Shown: piece by piece, positions 12,160 through 24,245 of the stretch
Layout of the letters: each line of letters starts with the position of its first letter
How positions within the stretch are numbered: position 1 is the stretch's first letter
NCBI GenBank assembly: GCA_036873755.1
Contig: JAVTVY010045335.1
Coordinates: 62,001 to 126,000 of the forward strand
Reading direction: 5' to 3'
DNA from: Hanleya hanleyi
Taxonomy: Eukaryota > Mollusca > Polyplacophora > Lepidopleurida > Hanleyidae
DNA length: 64,000 bases
Notes under the pieces: generated by a model
Told to the model about the DNA's origin: nothing
The model's input: the letters and a program-made list of their open reading frames with translations, nothing else
Database searches by the model: none
Made by a program: the position numbers and the translations under genes

Positions 12160-14115
12160 TGTAATTAGAAATGGTCTCTAAGGTTTCCATCCAATCAGAG
12201 AAACCGGTATTCATTACATAAGTCTCTTGATGCATCGATGATGCATAGCAAATTTTACATCGAGCATTTGAAAGTTATCAGAGGTGGAGATCATTAATGA
12301 TTTCGCATAAATTAAAGATGGCCACCCATCCTTCCCACCACTCAGGAGAACTGATGTAGTTATTCATTGCAAGTCTTCTAATACATGGATGCTGTATACC
12401 AAGTTTCATATAGAACACTGAAACGGTATCAAAGATATACATCATTGAAGATTTTGCATAAATTAAAGATGGCCACCAAGGTTTCAGCCCAATCAGAAAC
12501 ACCAGAACTGTCATTTATCGTAAGTCTATTGATGCATCGATGATGTATATCAAATTTTACATCAAGTACTTGAACGGTATCAGAGATAGAGATCATTAAT
12601 GATTTTGCATAAATTAAAGATGGCCGCCCATCCTTCCCGCCACTCAGAGGAATTGATGTGGTTATACATTGAAGGTCTCTTGATACATCGATGCTGTATA
12701 CCAAGTTTCGTATAGAACACTTGAATGGTATCAAAGATATATATCATTATTTAAAGGAGTACTTACCTTATTTTATGTAGGTTCCTGTTACAAAGGTTAG
12801 TCTCTCAGAAAAATATAACCAACTATTTTACCGTCGTTGAGTGCGATAACCTATTATTTTTATTACAATTTGTGAAGCCATGTTTCCGCTTTGACGTCGA
12901 CGTGGGCGCCGCCATTTTGGCTGTGAGATGACGTGACTGGTGACGTCAGCATTCAGGACCACGTCACGGCTAACGCTTGATCCAGGGACGTTCCAACTAC
13001 GGACATATGAATTACTCTGGGTCTGAGTTTTAGTTCGAGGAAAACTGGCGCGGCAATTCCCGCGGGGGTAATTCTTAAAAGGAAAGTGGTTTAGGTTATC
13101 TCCGCCAACTGAAGAATTTGTTCTCCAAGGTTGTCAACAGACTTTCCCGATTCAATTTGGACCAAATTCGAAACTGAGCGGTAAACTAAAAGAGCGTCCT
13201 CTGCAATTGTCCAGCGATTTGAGTTGAACGACGATGCTTCTAAGTTCGTAAACATCTTCTTGATATACACTTGAACTACTAAAATCAACTAGAACGTCAA
13301 AGGATTTATTGGGTTCCTTCTCGTACGAATGAACCTTAAATCTCCATGACGTTGTGACGTTTTTAGATGAGTATAAACTCACTTCCGCTCATCTAAAAAC
13401 GTCACGCAATGGTACAATGGCGGCGCCCAGTGCACGCCGTGGCGAGCAACAAAATATTCAATATTTCTTTTATTTTGCGATCTATCAACATAAGTTTTAT
13501 ATAAAAAGGTTTGGAATACGATTGCTGTTAAATACAGTCACACTCAAAAATAAGGTAAGTACGCCTTTAAAGATTTTGCATAAATTAAAGATGGCCGCCA
13601 AGGTTTCCACCGAATCAGGGAAACTGGTTTGGTCATTCCTTTGAAGTTTCTTGATGCATCGATGATCTATACTAAGTTTCACACTGAACAGTGAAATGGT
13701 ACCGGAGATACACAAGATTAATGGTTTCGCATAAATTAAATATGGCCGCCAAAGTTTCCAACCAATCAGGTCCAGATTCAATAGGGTTCTAGGTCATGAG
13801 CATATAGATGTGCAGTGCAAGTTTGGTGTGCCTAGGGTAAGTCGTTCTAAAGATATCTTGGTAACGAGAACGCTGTGATGATTTCGCATAAATTAAAGAT
13901 GGCTGCCAAAGTTTCCAACCAATCAGGCCCAGAGTCAATAGGGTCCTGGGGCACGAGCATATGGATGTGCAATGCAAGTTTGGTGTGCCTAGGGTAAGTC
14001 GTTCTAAAGATATCTTGGTAACGAGAAAGGTGTGACGGACAGACGGACAGACGGACGGACGGACGTACATGACGACGACAATACCCTTCGGCCAAATTTT
14101 GGCCGAGGGGTAAAA
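12160..14115 (-). repeat. tandem array of about 150-bp units, split by an insertion
   Basis: CATAAATTAAAGATGGC marks units at about 12305, 12465, 12610, 13577, 13890, with a variant at 13730. The array ends in an ACGG microsatellite (about 14036-14066) and a hairpin at 14082-14112 with 15-bp arms around AAATTT. The 820-bp gap between the third and fourth unit is a TTAA-flanked insertion. Confidence 0.85.
12751..13570. mobile_element. 820-bp TTAA-flanked MITE
   Basis: TTAA at 12751-12754 and 13567-13570 flanks inverted ends that begin AAAGGAGTACTTACCTTATT on the left, with a single mismatch (A/C) over 22 bp on the right. The flanking 150-bp array reads across the element. Inside, an 18-bp perfect inverted repeat (13354-13371 and 13388-13405, 16-base loop) forms a strong hairpin. 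There is no transposase. It is a miniature inverted-repeat element with a piggyBac-type target. Confidence 0.85.
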
Positions 14116-15052
14116 AACCCCTCAATATTTTAACTAGGGTGGTAAAAATGTTGACGTCTATGAACCCCTGATATATATACTATACAATTTATGAAGCATA
14201 GATCGTAGCAAGGGTGATCTCATTTAGTTGGGAGAGACAATCTCTGGAACCCTACATACGTCATGACATACGCGAATTCTGCTATAACTTTAATAATTTG
14301 TGGCACCAGTGACGTCATTAACCCTTGTCCTGTCAACTCCGTGTATACACGTTGCTCGACTGTCAAGTTCCCACTTCCCAGTGTCGACTCCGGATAAAAA
14401 CGTTCCGAGAAACTGTCGAACGTTTGATCGTTTTTCGAAAGAATTTGGAGCCACGTGTGGGAAAATCAAACCAGACACGGCTTACTCCAACTATAACGTA
14501 TTATTTCATTAATTAATTCACGTGAGTTCGGTGTTTATTATTAAAAAAGACACTTATTTATGTGAAGATCGTCTACAAATGTAAAACAGAGCGTCATTTA
14601 TTCAGAAAAGTTTGTTAAAACGCGTAAAAACGCACCTTGTTTACAAGCTTCTCCAACGAAAACCCGGAAGGCAATCCCAACATTAAAGATGTCAAATTGA
14701 AGGGCAACAACTCTGCTTTCATTCTTTACAACCTTTCTCGTGTCACGTAGTAAAAATGCGTCGATTTTATTGGGTGAAATGGTCATGTGTTTCGAGTCCT
14801 TTCCATTCAACTCCAATAAACCCGGGAAAATGCTGATCACCTGACGTAAGCCGACTTCCTGATTGGTCAAACTGCTTCAACTGCTCATTAGCATAAAATA
14901 TTCACGAGTTACGCATGCGCCCTGGCCGATTTCGACGGAGTCAGAATGGCGCTTGGTTTCGCTGAGGGAAGCCACACTTCGCGTAAACAAAAGAATTTTT
15001 ACCGATTTACTTGGAATATTCAATAAATATTCAATAATTGTTATGCTACGAG

Positions 15053-18000
15053 CAGGGTTCTCCATAAGAGCCGGCGGCCGGCGGTATCAGGGTTTCATAG
15101 AAGTCCAAATTTTTGCCACCGGATACTGAAAATTCAATATTTTTTTCACCTGAATTGAGTATTTTTACGTTTTTGTCGCCGGCCGACAGACTTCTATTGA
15201 GTTTATTTCTAATTTTGCAACCGCCATGAGTAATGTATATAACAAATTTTCATACGACCATCAATGGAGCCTGTCAATACCGCTATGTATTTGAATTGTG
15301 AAAATAAAGCAAGAAACACATAATTTAACATCTTCAGTTTTATGTTCTTAATTTACCAAGGTCTAAGATGCCATCTATTTTTAGCACATCATGTCACATT
15401 GTGGATGTCAACAATACAAGATTACACAAGGCAATTCAAATTAATTTTTAAAATTACAAACTTAGTAATTTTGAATGAAATCGAATCACGATGTATCAGT
15501 TCCTGGCTTGCAAATGATGTCAAATTTAAGTATGCAAGTTTTGAAACGTTTCAGCTACGCTAATTAAAAACCACTTGGATCTGGACCAGACTTCCCTTTC
15601 AATATCTTACATTATAATTTTTGCGTGGGAATTTCAACTTTTTCAAAAGATTTGATGTGAAATTTGTCAAATATTCAGACTAAAATTAAAAGTCCAGTAC
15701 AACCCCAGGGTTAGATTCAAAAGAGAAATTAAAAAAAGAGAGATGAAAAGACAATGCCAAAAAAATTACACGATTGAAGATCAGCAATTGTCATAACTTC
15801 AGCTAGTCCTTGGTGACCATAAAATCATAAAATGAAATGAATTAGAGAATTCTGCTTGAAAAGGCGCACAATTTTGTAAACTATTGCGCGAAGGCAGCTG
15901 GCTCACTTTTGATAGGATAATGCGGACTCTAGACAGATACATAAGTTTACCATGTTGGTTATTGAAGGCTGCAAATAAGTGCCAAACAGTTTGACTTGAC
16001 CACCCTTATTGAAAGAATGGATTTGCCCATAACGTGTCGTTTGACCTAAATCATGTAAATGCAGCACGCCAGACTTTTGTTGATGGGGCAAGCATTTGAA
16101 ATGTTTCTGTGCTGCCCTAATGTGGGACACTTGTTTCAGGATAATAGACAGATCAGTTAAATTCAATGCCAGAAAATGGATGCCTAGTCTAGTAATTTTA
16201 AAAATCAACTTCAGTTGTTTTGGTTTGTTTGCACCATGGAGGTAAAAATCTGATCCGATTTTACCTCCATGTTTGCACCATCTCATTAAATTTTAAAAAA
16301 GTTTTGACAGTATAAAAAAAATTCAAGTCTTCTTTATGTATCTTTAAATCACAGAATGATCTAGTCAGGTTTATATTGTGGCTAAATCAGTTCGCTGTCT
16401 TTGAATTATCCATTTAAACTTTATAAACTACGGTACTATCAAACTTTGGTTTCAGTTTCAACATCGTACAATGCGTACATGCGAACGACACGCCAGTTTC
16501 TTTACAACAACAACACGACAAGATCGTTCAACTTTGAGTGAAAACAAATGCCCTATGCGAAGATTACATCGTCTGCTTTATCATAAATACTATTCAGCGA
16601 TGGTCAGATATTTACCAGTCCATTCCAAGGAGAGTTAGACGTCTTTGTGGGCTTATTCATTCCCACGTGTCAAACTTTCCCAGCTATTTTTTTTTCCGCC
16701 ACACAGCGCAATTCGGAAACCGCCACATACATTTAGTATGATTACAAGCTTTAGGGTTACCGACCACATGACCCCGATAACAGTTCGGGAAACGGACATG
16801 AATAATTAGCGGTCGGCAAACCGAAGTTTAACTGAGCGGTACCGAATCACACGGAAATGACCGAAGATGCCGACCTATTTTTTTCTGGTATTCCCCATTT
16901 CCCGATTGTTTGTCCGCAATATCTTTCGATTATAAATTAAGAAATTACGAAGTATTGGCCTTTGGAGACTTCAGTTTTTTCCCAAAATTTCAGTTTTTCC
17001 CTTCTAAAACACTCAGACTTCAGTTTTTTGGTGGCAAAATTGAGTTTTTACGGGAGTTTTGACACCGAATACCGGTGTCAAAACACGACGTGTATGAAAC
17101 CCTGGGTATACGTACATCTGTTGGAGGTAGTGCCGCCGGGTGTTTTGACATATCTCGGGGAAAAAAAATAAAGCTAATAGTTCAATTTGGTTGTAATGGA
17201 AGCAATATGTAATGTAATCCGACTTCGTGCGTTTAATTTTCGTCATGCTTGGGGTAGAATATGAGAAAAAAAGATCATAAAAGGAAAAGGAAAAAGTCAA
17301 ACTTCTTCTAACCTTACGGTAACGGAATCTATACACTGCATAACATGGCCTGTTTCCGGTTTTGCGATGTTATTATCCTGTTGATTGGTTGAATACAATA
17401 GATGAGCCAATCAGAAGCGTCGTACATTGGGACGCGGCTTCCGGTTTCAGTCGTCGACAGAATGACTGTACGGGGTTGAGGGGGAATTTTCGAAATGAAA
17501 CGTCGACAACTGAGTTTGAGCGAAGCCTTCAAACGAAATAAAAGATGATCTTTTGACGGGGATGGCGATGCTGTCAGTACAGTGCCGCCGAATATTAATG
17601 ACAGCGACTCAAAATGTGACTATGTCAAACATTTTGATGCAGTGCCAGTTACAACAACAACGTCAAACGACAACGGGGTCGTCAAATTCACCCGTTAAAG
17701 CCAATGACGGCATATTAAGTGACAATTAATTGTCAACACGGAAATAAACTTTAAATGAACCTATTTTTGCAATTATCCTGATACAATTTTGAGCATAAAG
17801 ATACCCCCCCCCCCAAAAAAGATTTTATGTAGATTCGGCATGATGTTCAGTTCAGATTTCAGAACAGTTTAGGCCAGGTCAAATTTCTTCACACAGCATA
17901 AGCCTATTTGTTTAGCTTCCACTTCAAAATCTACAAAGTTCTTACTTAGTGTTGATTTTTCTTAATCCACCTTTTTGATCTTGTTATGTAAGCTTAATAG

Positions 18001-18274
18001 GAATCTGGCTTCATGGGCTAAATGGGGGGTGACTGGGATGGGGTAGCTTAATTGCTGAATGCTATATAAAAATACCCTGTGCTAGGAACTTAGAATTTTC
18101 ATCCCAAAATGCCCCAAAATGGCTCAGATTGCACCACAGAGCATCTAGGGTTTCTGGCGGCCCCCAGGCCCCCGGTCTAATTTTGAAACGCCTCGCTGCG
18201 CTCGGCAGTTAACAACCACATACACCTGTTTGGATATGATTGTACAGGTGTTCCCAAAGAAATGGAGAACCCTG
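15053..18274. mobile_element. 3.2-kb hAT-like element nested in the TTAA element
   Basis: CAGGGTTCTCCAT at 15053 is matched by ATGGAGAACCCTG ending at 18274, and TACGAG stands directly outside both ends (15047-15052, 18275-18280). The CAGGG start and a short target duplication suggest an hAT-type element; hAT normally duplicates 8 bp, and only 6 match here. Inside there is a hairpin at about 17056-17081 and a possible remnant of a transposase N-terminus at 17495-17698. Most of the interior is not coding. Confidence 0.7.
17495..17698 (+). pseudogene. possible hAT-type transposase N-terminal remnant
   Basis: The frame begins MKRRQLSLSEAFKRNKR, then meets an in-frame TGA and continues as an Asp/Ser/Thr-rich stretch to a TAA at 17696-17698. 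A short Lys/Arg start followed by S...F is common at the N-termini of hAT-family proteins, and the frame lies inside an element with hAT-like ends. The rest of a transposase is absent. The match is too short to be sure; it may be chance. Confidence 0.3.
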
Positions 18275-18660
18275 TACGAGTAACCAGGAATACATACTGT
18301 GACATCTATAAGAATTTAGACGAGTTATTAAGTGGAGATGAAGCAAAACAGACCGTCCATCGGTAGTACTCTGAACGTGATAGAATCCTAACGTGAGTTT
18401 TACGGTACACAATTTTTGCCGAATTACGATTCCTATATATTTCTAAAGCTGTAAAATGCCAAATATTTTCTGAGTGTATGTTCAGTGTTTCAAATTGATG
18501 TATCGTGCATCAAATACCATCCATTATTTCAATTTATTTATAAATTTCAACGACCAGACAGTCGCCTCTTTTGAACCCATTTTGAACAGTTCAACTCTGC
18601 TCGACAGTCTGGCACTCACACTTTGACCAGCGTATAAATGGCCGACAGGACAAGGGTTAA

Positions 18661-18925
18661 AAATAAGAAACCGTCCTTTTTGGACATTTTATCAATATCT
18701 GGTATATAATGTATTGCCGGGCTGTGCACATAAGAATCTCGCGTGATTCATTATGTTTTGCGCAGTCCATTAGGAAATGAATCTCGTCCTCAATAACACC
18801 ACACTGCTGTCATATCCTCTCTTCTCTGGGTGTGCACGGAAATTCAAGCATATATAAAGAATCAGAGAATTGCACCTGAAAAGAGGCATAACTGAGCCAG
18901 TAAGATGAAGGTGGCTATACCTTAC
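18661..18925. other. intron start downstream of exon 2
   Basis: This non-coding stretch lies between the TTAA element and exon 2. On the minus strand the intron starts at 18925 with a GTAAGG donor. Confidence 0.6.
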
Positions 18926-19396
18926 CTGATTGTGGAGAAGGTGTCAGGCTGTGGCCCTGTGGCGACTGACAAGAATTGGGGGTGTGTTGTTGCGATGGCT
19001 GATCCAGATGAGAAGGCGTGTGTTGTAGGGGTGGCTGTTCCAGATGGTTTGGGGACTGTTGTTGTTCCACATGGGTTTGGGAATGTTGTAGAGGTGGCTG
19101 CTCTAGATGGGTTTGGGAGTGTTGTAGAGTTGGTTGTTCCAGATGGGGTTGGGAGTTCTGTAGAGGTGCCTGTTCCAGGTGATCCCGCTGGCTCACATCA
19201 CGAGTTACCTTGGCCTTGTTGGACTGGTTGACATCCTCCTGACTGACAGGGATCCCGTTTTCAGAGAGAAACTCATCCAGATCCATGTACTCCAGTTTGA
19301 AATCCTCCAGGTCATAGGTCTTCTCCCACAGATTGGGGCCCAGGAAAGCTGCAGCCATGTCGATGGGTGGAGACTCGCTCCCATCCTTCTTGGAAT
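18926..19396 (-). CDS. PAR-domain bZIP transcription factor (HLF/TEF/DBP-like), exon 2
   Basis: The exon runs from an AG acceptor (TTGCAG, next base 19396) to a GTAAGG donor at 18925. It contains AFLGPNLWEKT and LEYMDLDEFLSENGIP, the conserved N-terminal block of vertebrate HLF and TEF. The reading frame continues from exon 1 through a split codon. After the block come six units of about 9-12 residues of the type HLEQPPLQHSQT, a Gln/His-rich expansion absent from vertebrate HLF. The family binds TTAYGTAA-type sites as dimers in the nucleus. The PAR and bZIP regions are not in this exon and were not found to the left, so the gene continues outside the window. Confidence 0.9.
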
Positions 19397-20821
19397 CTGC
19401 AAGTACATGTTTAACTAATCAACATATCGTGATGCAGGTCTGGACTGGATGCAGGTCTGGTAGAAACCTAACCATTTCCGTTGACAAGAGTCAGGTACAT
19501 GCAAGATAAAGTTTGGTTCAAATTCATTCAAGGCTGGCTAGCAACAAGTTTATCTGACAACATATTTTTTTCATCTTGGTCTAAACTGTGGCTAGACGCT
19601 TCTCTAACACAATCATCACATTCACAGAGCATAACCAATAAATTTGTACATGTACAAGGTGTAAATTTGTCATGTTTGGTAACTAATGGACACCTACGCA
19701 TCAAAGAGTTACATGGAACTGTTATCACAGTTACTCGCCAATGTGACAAAAATCCCATTTCCCAGGAAATATGGGTGAAGCTCCATCATTCGCAGTAGGC
19801 TACTGGACTGTCTCTGGTCAATCTGATTAGAAACAGATCCACTCTGACCCTCTTTCTATCTGGAGTCTGTTCTGCACAAAATTTTGCAGACCTTCCGGCA
19901 GGGTGTTAGCCATGATTAAGAAACTGCCTGTTCAAAAACCCCATTTTGTCAAATTTTACCTGTCCACTTTCTATTTTGTCCCATGTCTCCCATGTTAAAT
20001 TTTCCAATTTTTGCCTGTCCAAATGTGGAATACATGTATGCCGGTCCAGTGGACAGGTGGATGTGGATGGGTCACTGACTAACACCATGGCTCCTGGTAA
20101 TTCAAGTCTCACAAATATAGTAAGATGGAGAATGCCGAGGACATTCATTCAAATTTCAGGCTGAAGAATCGGGTGAAGTTGACAACCAATCCACAGTACA
20201 AAATGTCACACATGGTGTTGTTTATCTAGGACTCTTGACCGATGTCAAAACCATATAGCTTCTTCCTACGCAACTTAGTTCAAATAATTTTTGGAGAAAT
20301 ACAAAACAAATTCAAATCATAGATAATTATTCATCACATTTCATAATAGTTATCAAGCTCTACCAGGCATTCATTTCGTTCTGCTTTGCGCCTCTCCATT
20401 TAGCGCAGGGTCTCGCGGACTGTGCCGGAGTTGACCCGAGGTCATCTGTTGCCACAGTGAATGAACATGGTGACAGTCTCACTGGGCGAATTGATATCAG
20501 TCGCTATCACCGATATATATTTCCGCAACATATAGTTCTAAAGGTTATTTGTCAAAAAGCTGCCTTAAATCTGTGTGAAACTGGCGTTTTGAATACACTG
20601 AATAACTGTTTCATGTATTTCGAGATAAATATACATTTTGCGATCAGTAAAACAGTCAGAACAGTTCTTGGTTTCTGCAGGAATCCTGCAAAACATGGCG
20701 AGACTCCTACAGGGGTAAATGCAGCGTAGCGCAAAGCACCCTGGGAGAGCTAGGATGAATGGTTATGGGTCGATTACATATTTTGCTGCAGCTACATGTA
20801 TGCAGTTAAGTTTGCTTATTT

Positions 20822-20947
20822 TGAAACTTCTCAGTTTCCCATGACTGGGACAAATTTTGAAACTTCTCAGTTTCCCGTGACCAGGTCATATTTATATGAC
20901 CTAGTCACGGAAGTATGACCTAGTCACGGGAAACTGAGAAGTTTCAT
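20822..20947. repeat. palindromic repeat of AAACTTCTCAGTTTCCC units
   Basis: GAAACTTCTCAGTTTCCC occurs twice in direct orientation (20823 and 20860) and once inverted (20926-20943). Between them TGACCAGGTCATA and TATGACCTAGTCACG blocks pair. The whole forms a long imperfect hairpin of the MITE type. Confidence 0.75.
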
Positions 20948-21186
20948 AATAACCAATGTACCAATAACTGGGTTATAACCCAGCGAGTTGATTGTGTACA
21001 ATGTAAGAAGGCATCAGTCCCATAATATCATGTCATGCCATCTCGTACTTTGCATTGATCAGATAATGTAGAGGGCTGTTTTCGTGCCAGAACTTAGGTT
21101 ACCGATTGGCCTTGAGATAGGAAGGAGATCAGATCCAGTTAGAGAATCGCTTTCTGGGTCTGCATTTAATCAGGGTGGTTTCCGGT

Positions 21187-21684
21187 TAGCTAAGATTCAT
21201 AGCGTCTCCCTTCCCTCAATGCTATGCCGACGACAAATACATTTCCCTGTTGGTAACTCGAACATCTCCATGGCCCGCTTATTATTACCCTTGCGCTCTA
21301 TTGGACCTTTATTAACTTGAGAAAATGGGCCGCCATGAATAAAAATACAGAAATGGCAGAGTAAATGGCCCTTCGTCGGTCATATATTAATTACAGACGT
21401 TAAAATTATCCCTATGAAGACACAAAATCACCTGAAATCGAGGGGCAAGAAGATGGGCATTTCCATCATAATAGACCCCGTGTATACATGGGATGATGAT
21501 CACAACATCGATTATGGTACTGGTATTTTTATTCATGGCGGCCCATTTTCTCAAGTTAATGAAGGTACAATAGGGCGCAAAAGTAATAATAAGTGCGCCA
21601 TGGAGATGTTCGAGTTACCAACAGGGAAATGTATTTGTTGTCGGCATAGCGTTGAGGGAAGGGAGACGCTATGAATCTTAGCTA
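21187..21684. repeat. fold-back element with two 162-bp inverted arms
   Basis: 21187-21348 and 21523-21684 are inverted copies of exactly 162 bp each, differing at about nine positions (roughly 94 percent identical by eye), with a 174-bp loop. The frame at 21414-21674 is a reading of the right arm and not a gene. Such an arm length on a short loop would form a stable hairpin RNA if transcribed with the intron. Confidence 0.85.
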
Positions 21685-21904
21685 GTTTCCAGTATATAAT
21701 TATCCTCAAGACACCAAGGTTACAGGAGAAATATTATATATAGGACATCAAAACAACATCACATTTTGGCCAACTGACCAAAATGAGAAGGACCGGTGTT
21801 TGTTTTAGGCATTAGAATAGAATCTAGACCTTTTGTGTAGGCCTACTTTTTGACCCTGAAGGGTTGACTTATATAAAGACACATCTAATAACAAGGCCAA
21901 AATT

Positions 21905-22200
21905 AACAAGAGCCAAAATTGGCTTCAATCCATGCCCGCACAACACATCTCCCTGGCTACCATACCAGTACTCTTAACACACAAAACTGTGATATTCAAA
22001 GATTTCCTGATTTTGGGTATGTGACATATCACCCCACTCCCCTACCTCCCCCATAATGTATCTGTGCTGACAAGCAAAAAAAAGAGCAAGCTTGTTGCAT
22101 TTCTTAATGATTTCCTGACTTTGGGGTCACAGTGACCCTGAACTTTAACTGGGACCTCAATTTTGTGTATGTGCAACATCGTCTCCCCCTAATGTAGACT
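21905..22200 (+). repeat. dispersed TGACC-type repeat fragment
   Basis: It begins with the hairpin AGCCAAAATTGGCT, like the repeat start at about 415. It then carries TTGGGGTCACAGTGACC and ATCGTCTCCCC blocks of the arrays at 2490-3482 and 6009-6440, here as only two diverged units. Confidence 0.65.
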
Positions 22201-22313
22201 GTAGGACTCGGTTACATCAAGATATTAACAGACAGTTCCAGCCGTCTCCCCTCCAGCGATTTGTCAATCGACGCACACCATATTAAGTTCAAATGAGAAT
22301 TCAGACCCGCATT

Positions 22314-22955
22314 CAGCGGCGGCGGAAGCTCCCAAAAACTGGGCAAGGGGCTCGACTAAAATAGCACTTTAGGTGACGGTCGAGAGACCGCCTAGGCGCC
22401 GCAAGTTCCGCGCTCCTAGATGGCTGTAGACGCATTCTGGCCGATTTCCGACATATAAAACGACAAATCATCACTATATAATCAACTGCATTTTGAGATT
22501 GTTTTTGTGATTTTTCTCGTCATTTAAAAGAAAAACTGAGTTGATAACTTTTGAATGTAAATAAAGTATTTTTCCTTTCCAAAATTCGAACTATACGCAG
22601 TGATCTCGAAGAAATTAACATTTCAGCAGAGTTGGAGAGCGCCGACATGTATGGAGAGAAAAGTATGAACACAAAAAGAAATAATATGAATGCAATTTTG
22701 ATTTCTAAATTTGATAAATCAGCTAATCGTCCAATAAAGCTAATGCCATTTCTATGTAAATTAACATCTAAAACAGTTCTTGGTCATTGCGAACGGAACC
22801 GAAGAATGAGCAAAGCAGAGCAGTTAAACCAAACAGCAACGTGCCCCTCCAGTGCAAAGTCGCTGATCCGTGAATACCTAACCTACAGGGGTGGCGCGGT
22901 AGGCAGCCTCTCCAAACTGGGGGGCTGCAGCGCACCCCCGCTTCTGCCGCCCCTG
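22314..22955. mobile_element. 642-bp transposon with CAG..GGCGGC ends
   Basis: The left end CAGCGGCGGCGGAAGC and the inverted right end CAGGGGCGGCAGAAGC match over about 16 bp with two mismatches. GCATT flanks both sides (22309-22313, 22956-22960). There is no coding content; the frame at 22551-23021 runs through the element border and is not a gene. CAG ends suggest an hAT-like MITE, although the visible duplication is only 5 bp. Confidence 0.6.
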
Positions 22956-24107
22956 GCATTCTTATTGGATCACTATTTATCTGAGCCATCCCAATGCGTA
23001 CACAACCACATGACTGTCTAAGTTGACCCATGACGTAGGCCAGCCTTACTTTCTAAATTTTGTTGTTGCTGCATCAGCCAGTAATTGGCCCTCCTAAGGT
23101 CCAATATTATAGGCTATCCCTGACGCATCTACTGACAAAATATTTTGGAATTTTAGTGAATGGGACTGTTAATCGGGCTTAAGCCAGTTAAAACGAAGAA
23201 CCCCAATGCAGAGTCAAATTGATCTGCAAGTGTCAACAATAGTACTGTTTTCCCCATGTAGTACCTACAGGTGAAAATATAAACCATATCCTTTTCAATA
23301 TTAATTTTTCATTTCATATTCCTGTATTTCTCAGGTGAATTTGACTTTATATTGGGATAATATCACTCCAGTTGTATTGATTGACACTTGTAGATCAATT
23401 TGATGCTACATTTGGGGTTCTTAAACTGAAATGGGTCAAGCCTGATTGACAGCCCAATTCACTAAAATCACGTTCAAAATAAACATAAATACATGTATGA
23501 ACCTATTTTTTTCATTTTTCTTCTTTCAATATATTCCACGTGTCTAAATTGCCAAGTGGGTGAATACATTGTATACTCAATACTTATACATTGGGAAGAA
23601 ATCGCCAAAAGATTGACAACGGGTGGGAAAGATTTTCGTGCATAAATCCCCCTAAAAACTCAGAAAATTTGAAGAAATATTTCCTTATAATTCTCATGTT
23701 GTCCGACACAAGATCTGCATGCAGACCCTGCACAAGTGACAAGGTACAGTAACATGGACTTCATGGTTCACGTGTATACTTGTTACTGTCAGTGTCAAAA
23801 ACCAGGTCAGAGCTGCTGCATGCAGTGCAACCGAGACCAGTGCAGAAATGCAGAACGGGCAAAGATCAGTGGTCACCCACACTTTACAATACGCCACTGA
23901 GCACAACAACGTTACCCTGACGTTAGAATATTTTATCACTCAAAATAAGCATTCAAATGTACATTTCACTTCGTTGCATTTTGCTGACGTAAATAAAATA
24001 ATTTATTGCTTATTTCTCCTGAATAATTGCTGAAAAATGGCGACCTACATGCATGTATTGAAAATACACTTTAGCAAGCCCAACACGTCTTGTTTTACAA
24101 TACATAC

Positions 24108-24195
24108 CATCGAAGTTTAACAGTGGATTCTGTAAGTTGGGGTTTTCTAGCAGTTCCTTCAAAGTCATCCCTGTTTGATAACCAAAATTCGACAT
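24108..24195 (-). CDS. PAR-domain bZIP transcription factor, exon 1
   Basis: The exon codes MSNFGYQTG then MTLKELLENPNLQNP and ends at a GTATGT donor (24107) with the first base of a codon. Joined in frame to exon 2 the order is LLENP, an acidic linker, then AFLGP..LW, the arrangement found in HLF and TEF. I chose the ATG at 24195; an in-frame ATG at 24246 would add 17 residues. Fused reading across the junction and a consensus donor make the exon well supported although it is only 88 bases. Confidence 0.8.
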
Positions 24196-24245
24196 GATTT
24201 CAGACAATGTCGGTCGCCCTGACCGCAAACTGATCCAGCTCCCCA

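Larger units (their letters stand above)
9452..14170. mobile_element. 4.7-kb composite element with CAGGGGTTC ends
   Basis: The left end CAGGGGTTCATAGACGTCA (from 9452) is repeated inverted at the right end (to 14170). Beyond it TTTACCACC on the left is matched by GGTGGTAAA on the right. Both sides are flanked by TATA dinucleotide runs. The interior contains a 330-bp array, a 150-bp array and a further TTAA-flanked insertion, but no transposase. The CAGGG start is typical of hAT or CACTA-like ends; the class is not settled. Confidence 0.7.
14318..18660. mobile_element. TTAA-flanked transposon with CCCTTGTCCTGTC ends
   Basis: TTAACCCTTGTCCTGTC at 14318 is repeated inverted at the right, ending in TTAA at 18657-18660. 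A GCTCGACTGTC / GACAGTCTCGAGC-like subterminal block is also inverted. TTAACCCTT ends are typical of piggyBac-type elements. Without the nested element at 15053-18274 it would be about 1.1 kb, so it is non-autonomous. No transposase is visible. Confidence 0.75.
19397..24107 (-). other. intron 1 of the PAR-bZIP gene
   Basis: The intron is 4.7 kb with GTATGT at its start (24107) and TTGCAG at its end. It holds a palindromic repeat (20822-20947), a fold-back element (21187-21684), a TGACC-type dispersed fragment (21905-22200) and a small CAG-ended transposon (22314-22955). I see nothing else in 19400-20820 and 22960-24100. Open frames there are random. Confidence 0.75.

Noticed and set aside
15903..16286. 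127-residue minus-strand frame, considered as a transposase piece
   Set aside because: No catalytic motif of piggyBac or hAT transposases is visible and the composition looks random.
18905..19231. 108-residue plus-strand frame
   Set aside because: It is the antisense shadow of the HLF/TEF-like exon and its repeats.
21414..21674. 86-residue plus-strand frame
   Set aside because: It reads the right arm of the fold-back element.
22551..23021. 156-residue plus-strand frame
   Set aside because: It runs across the right border of a 642-bp transposon and has no family features.
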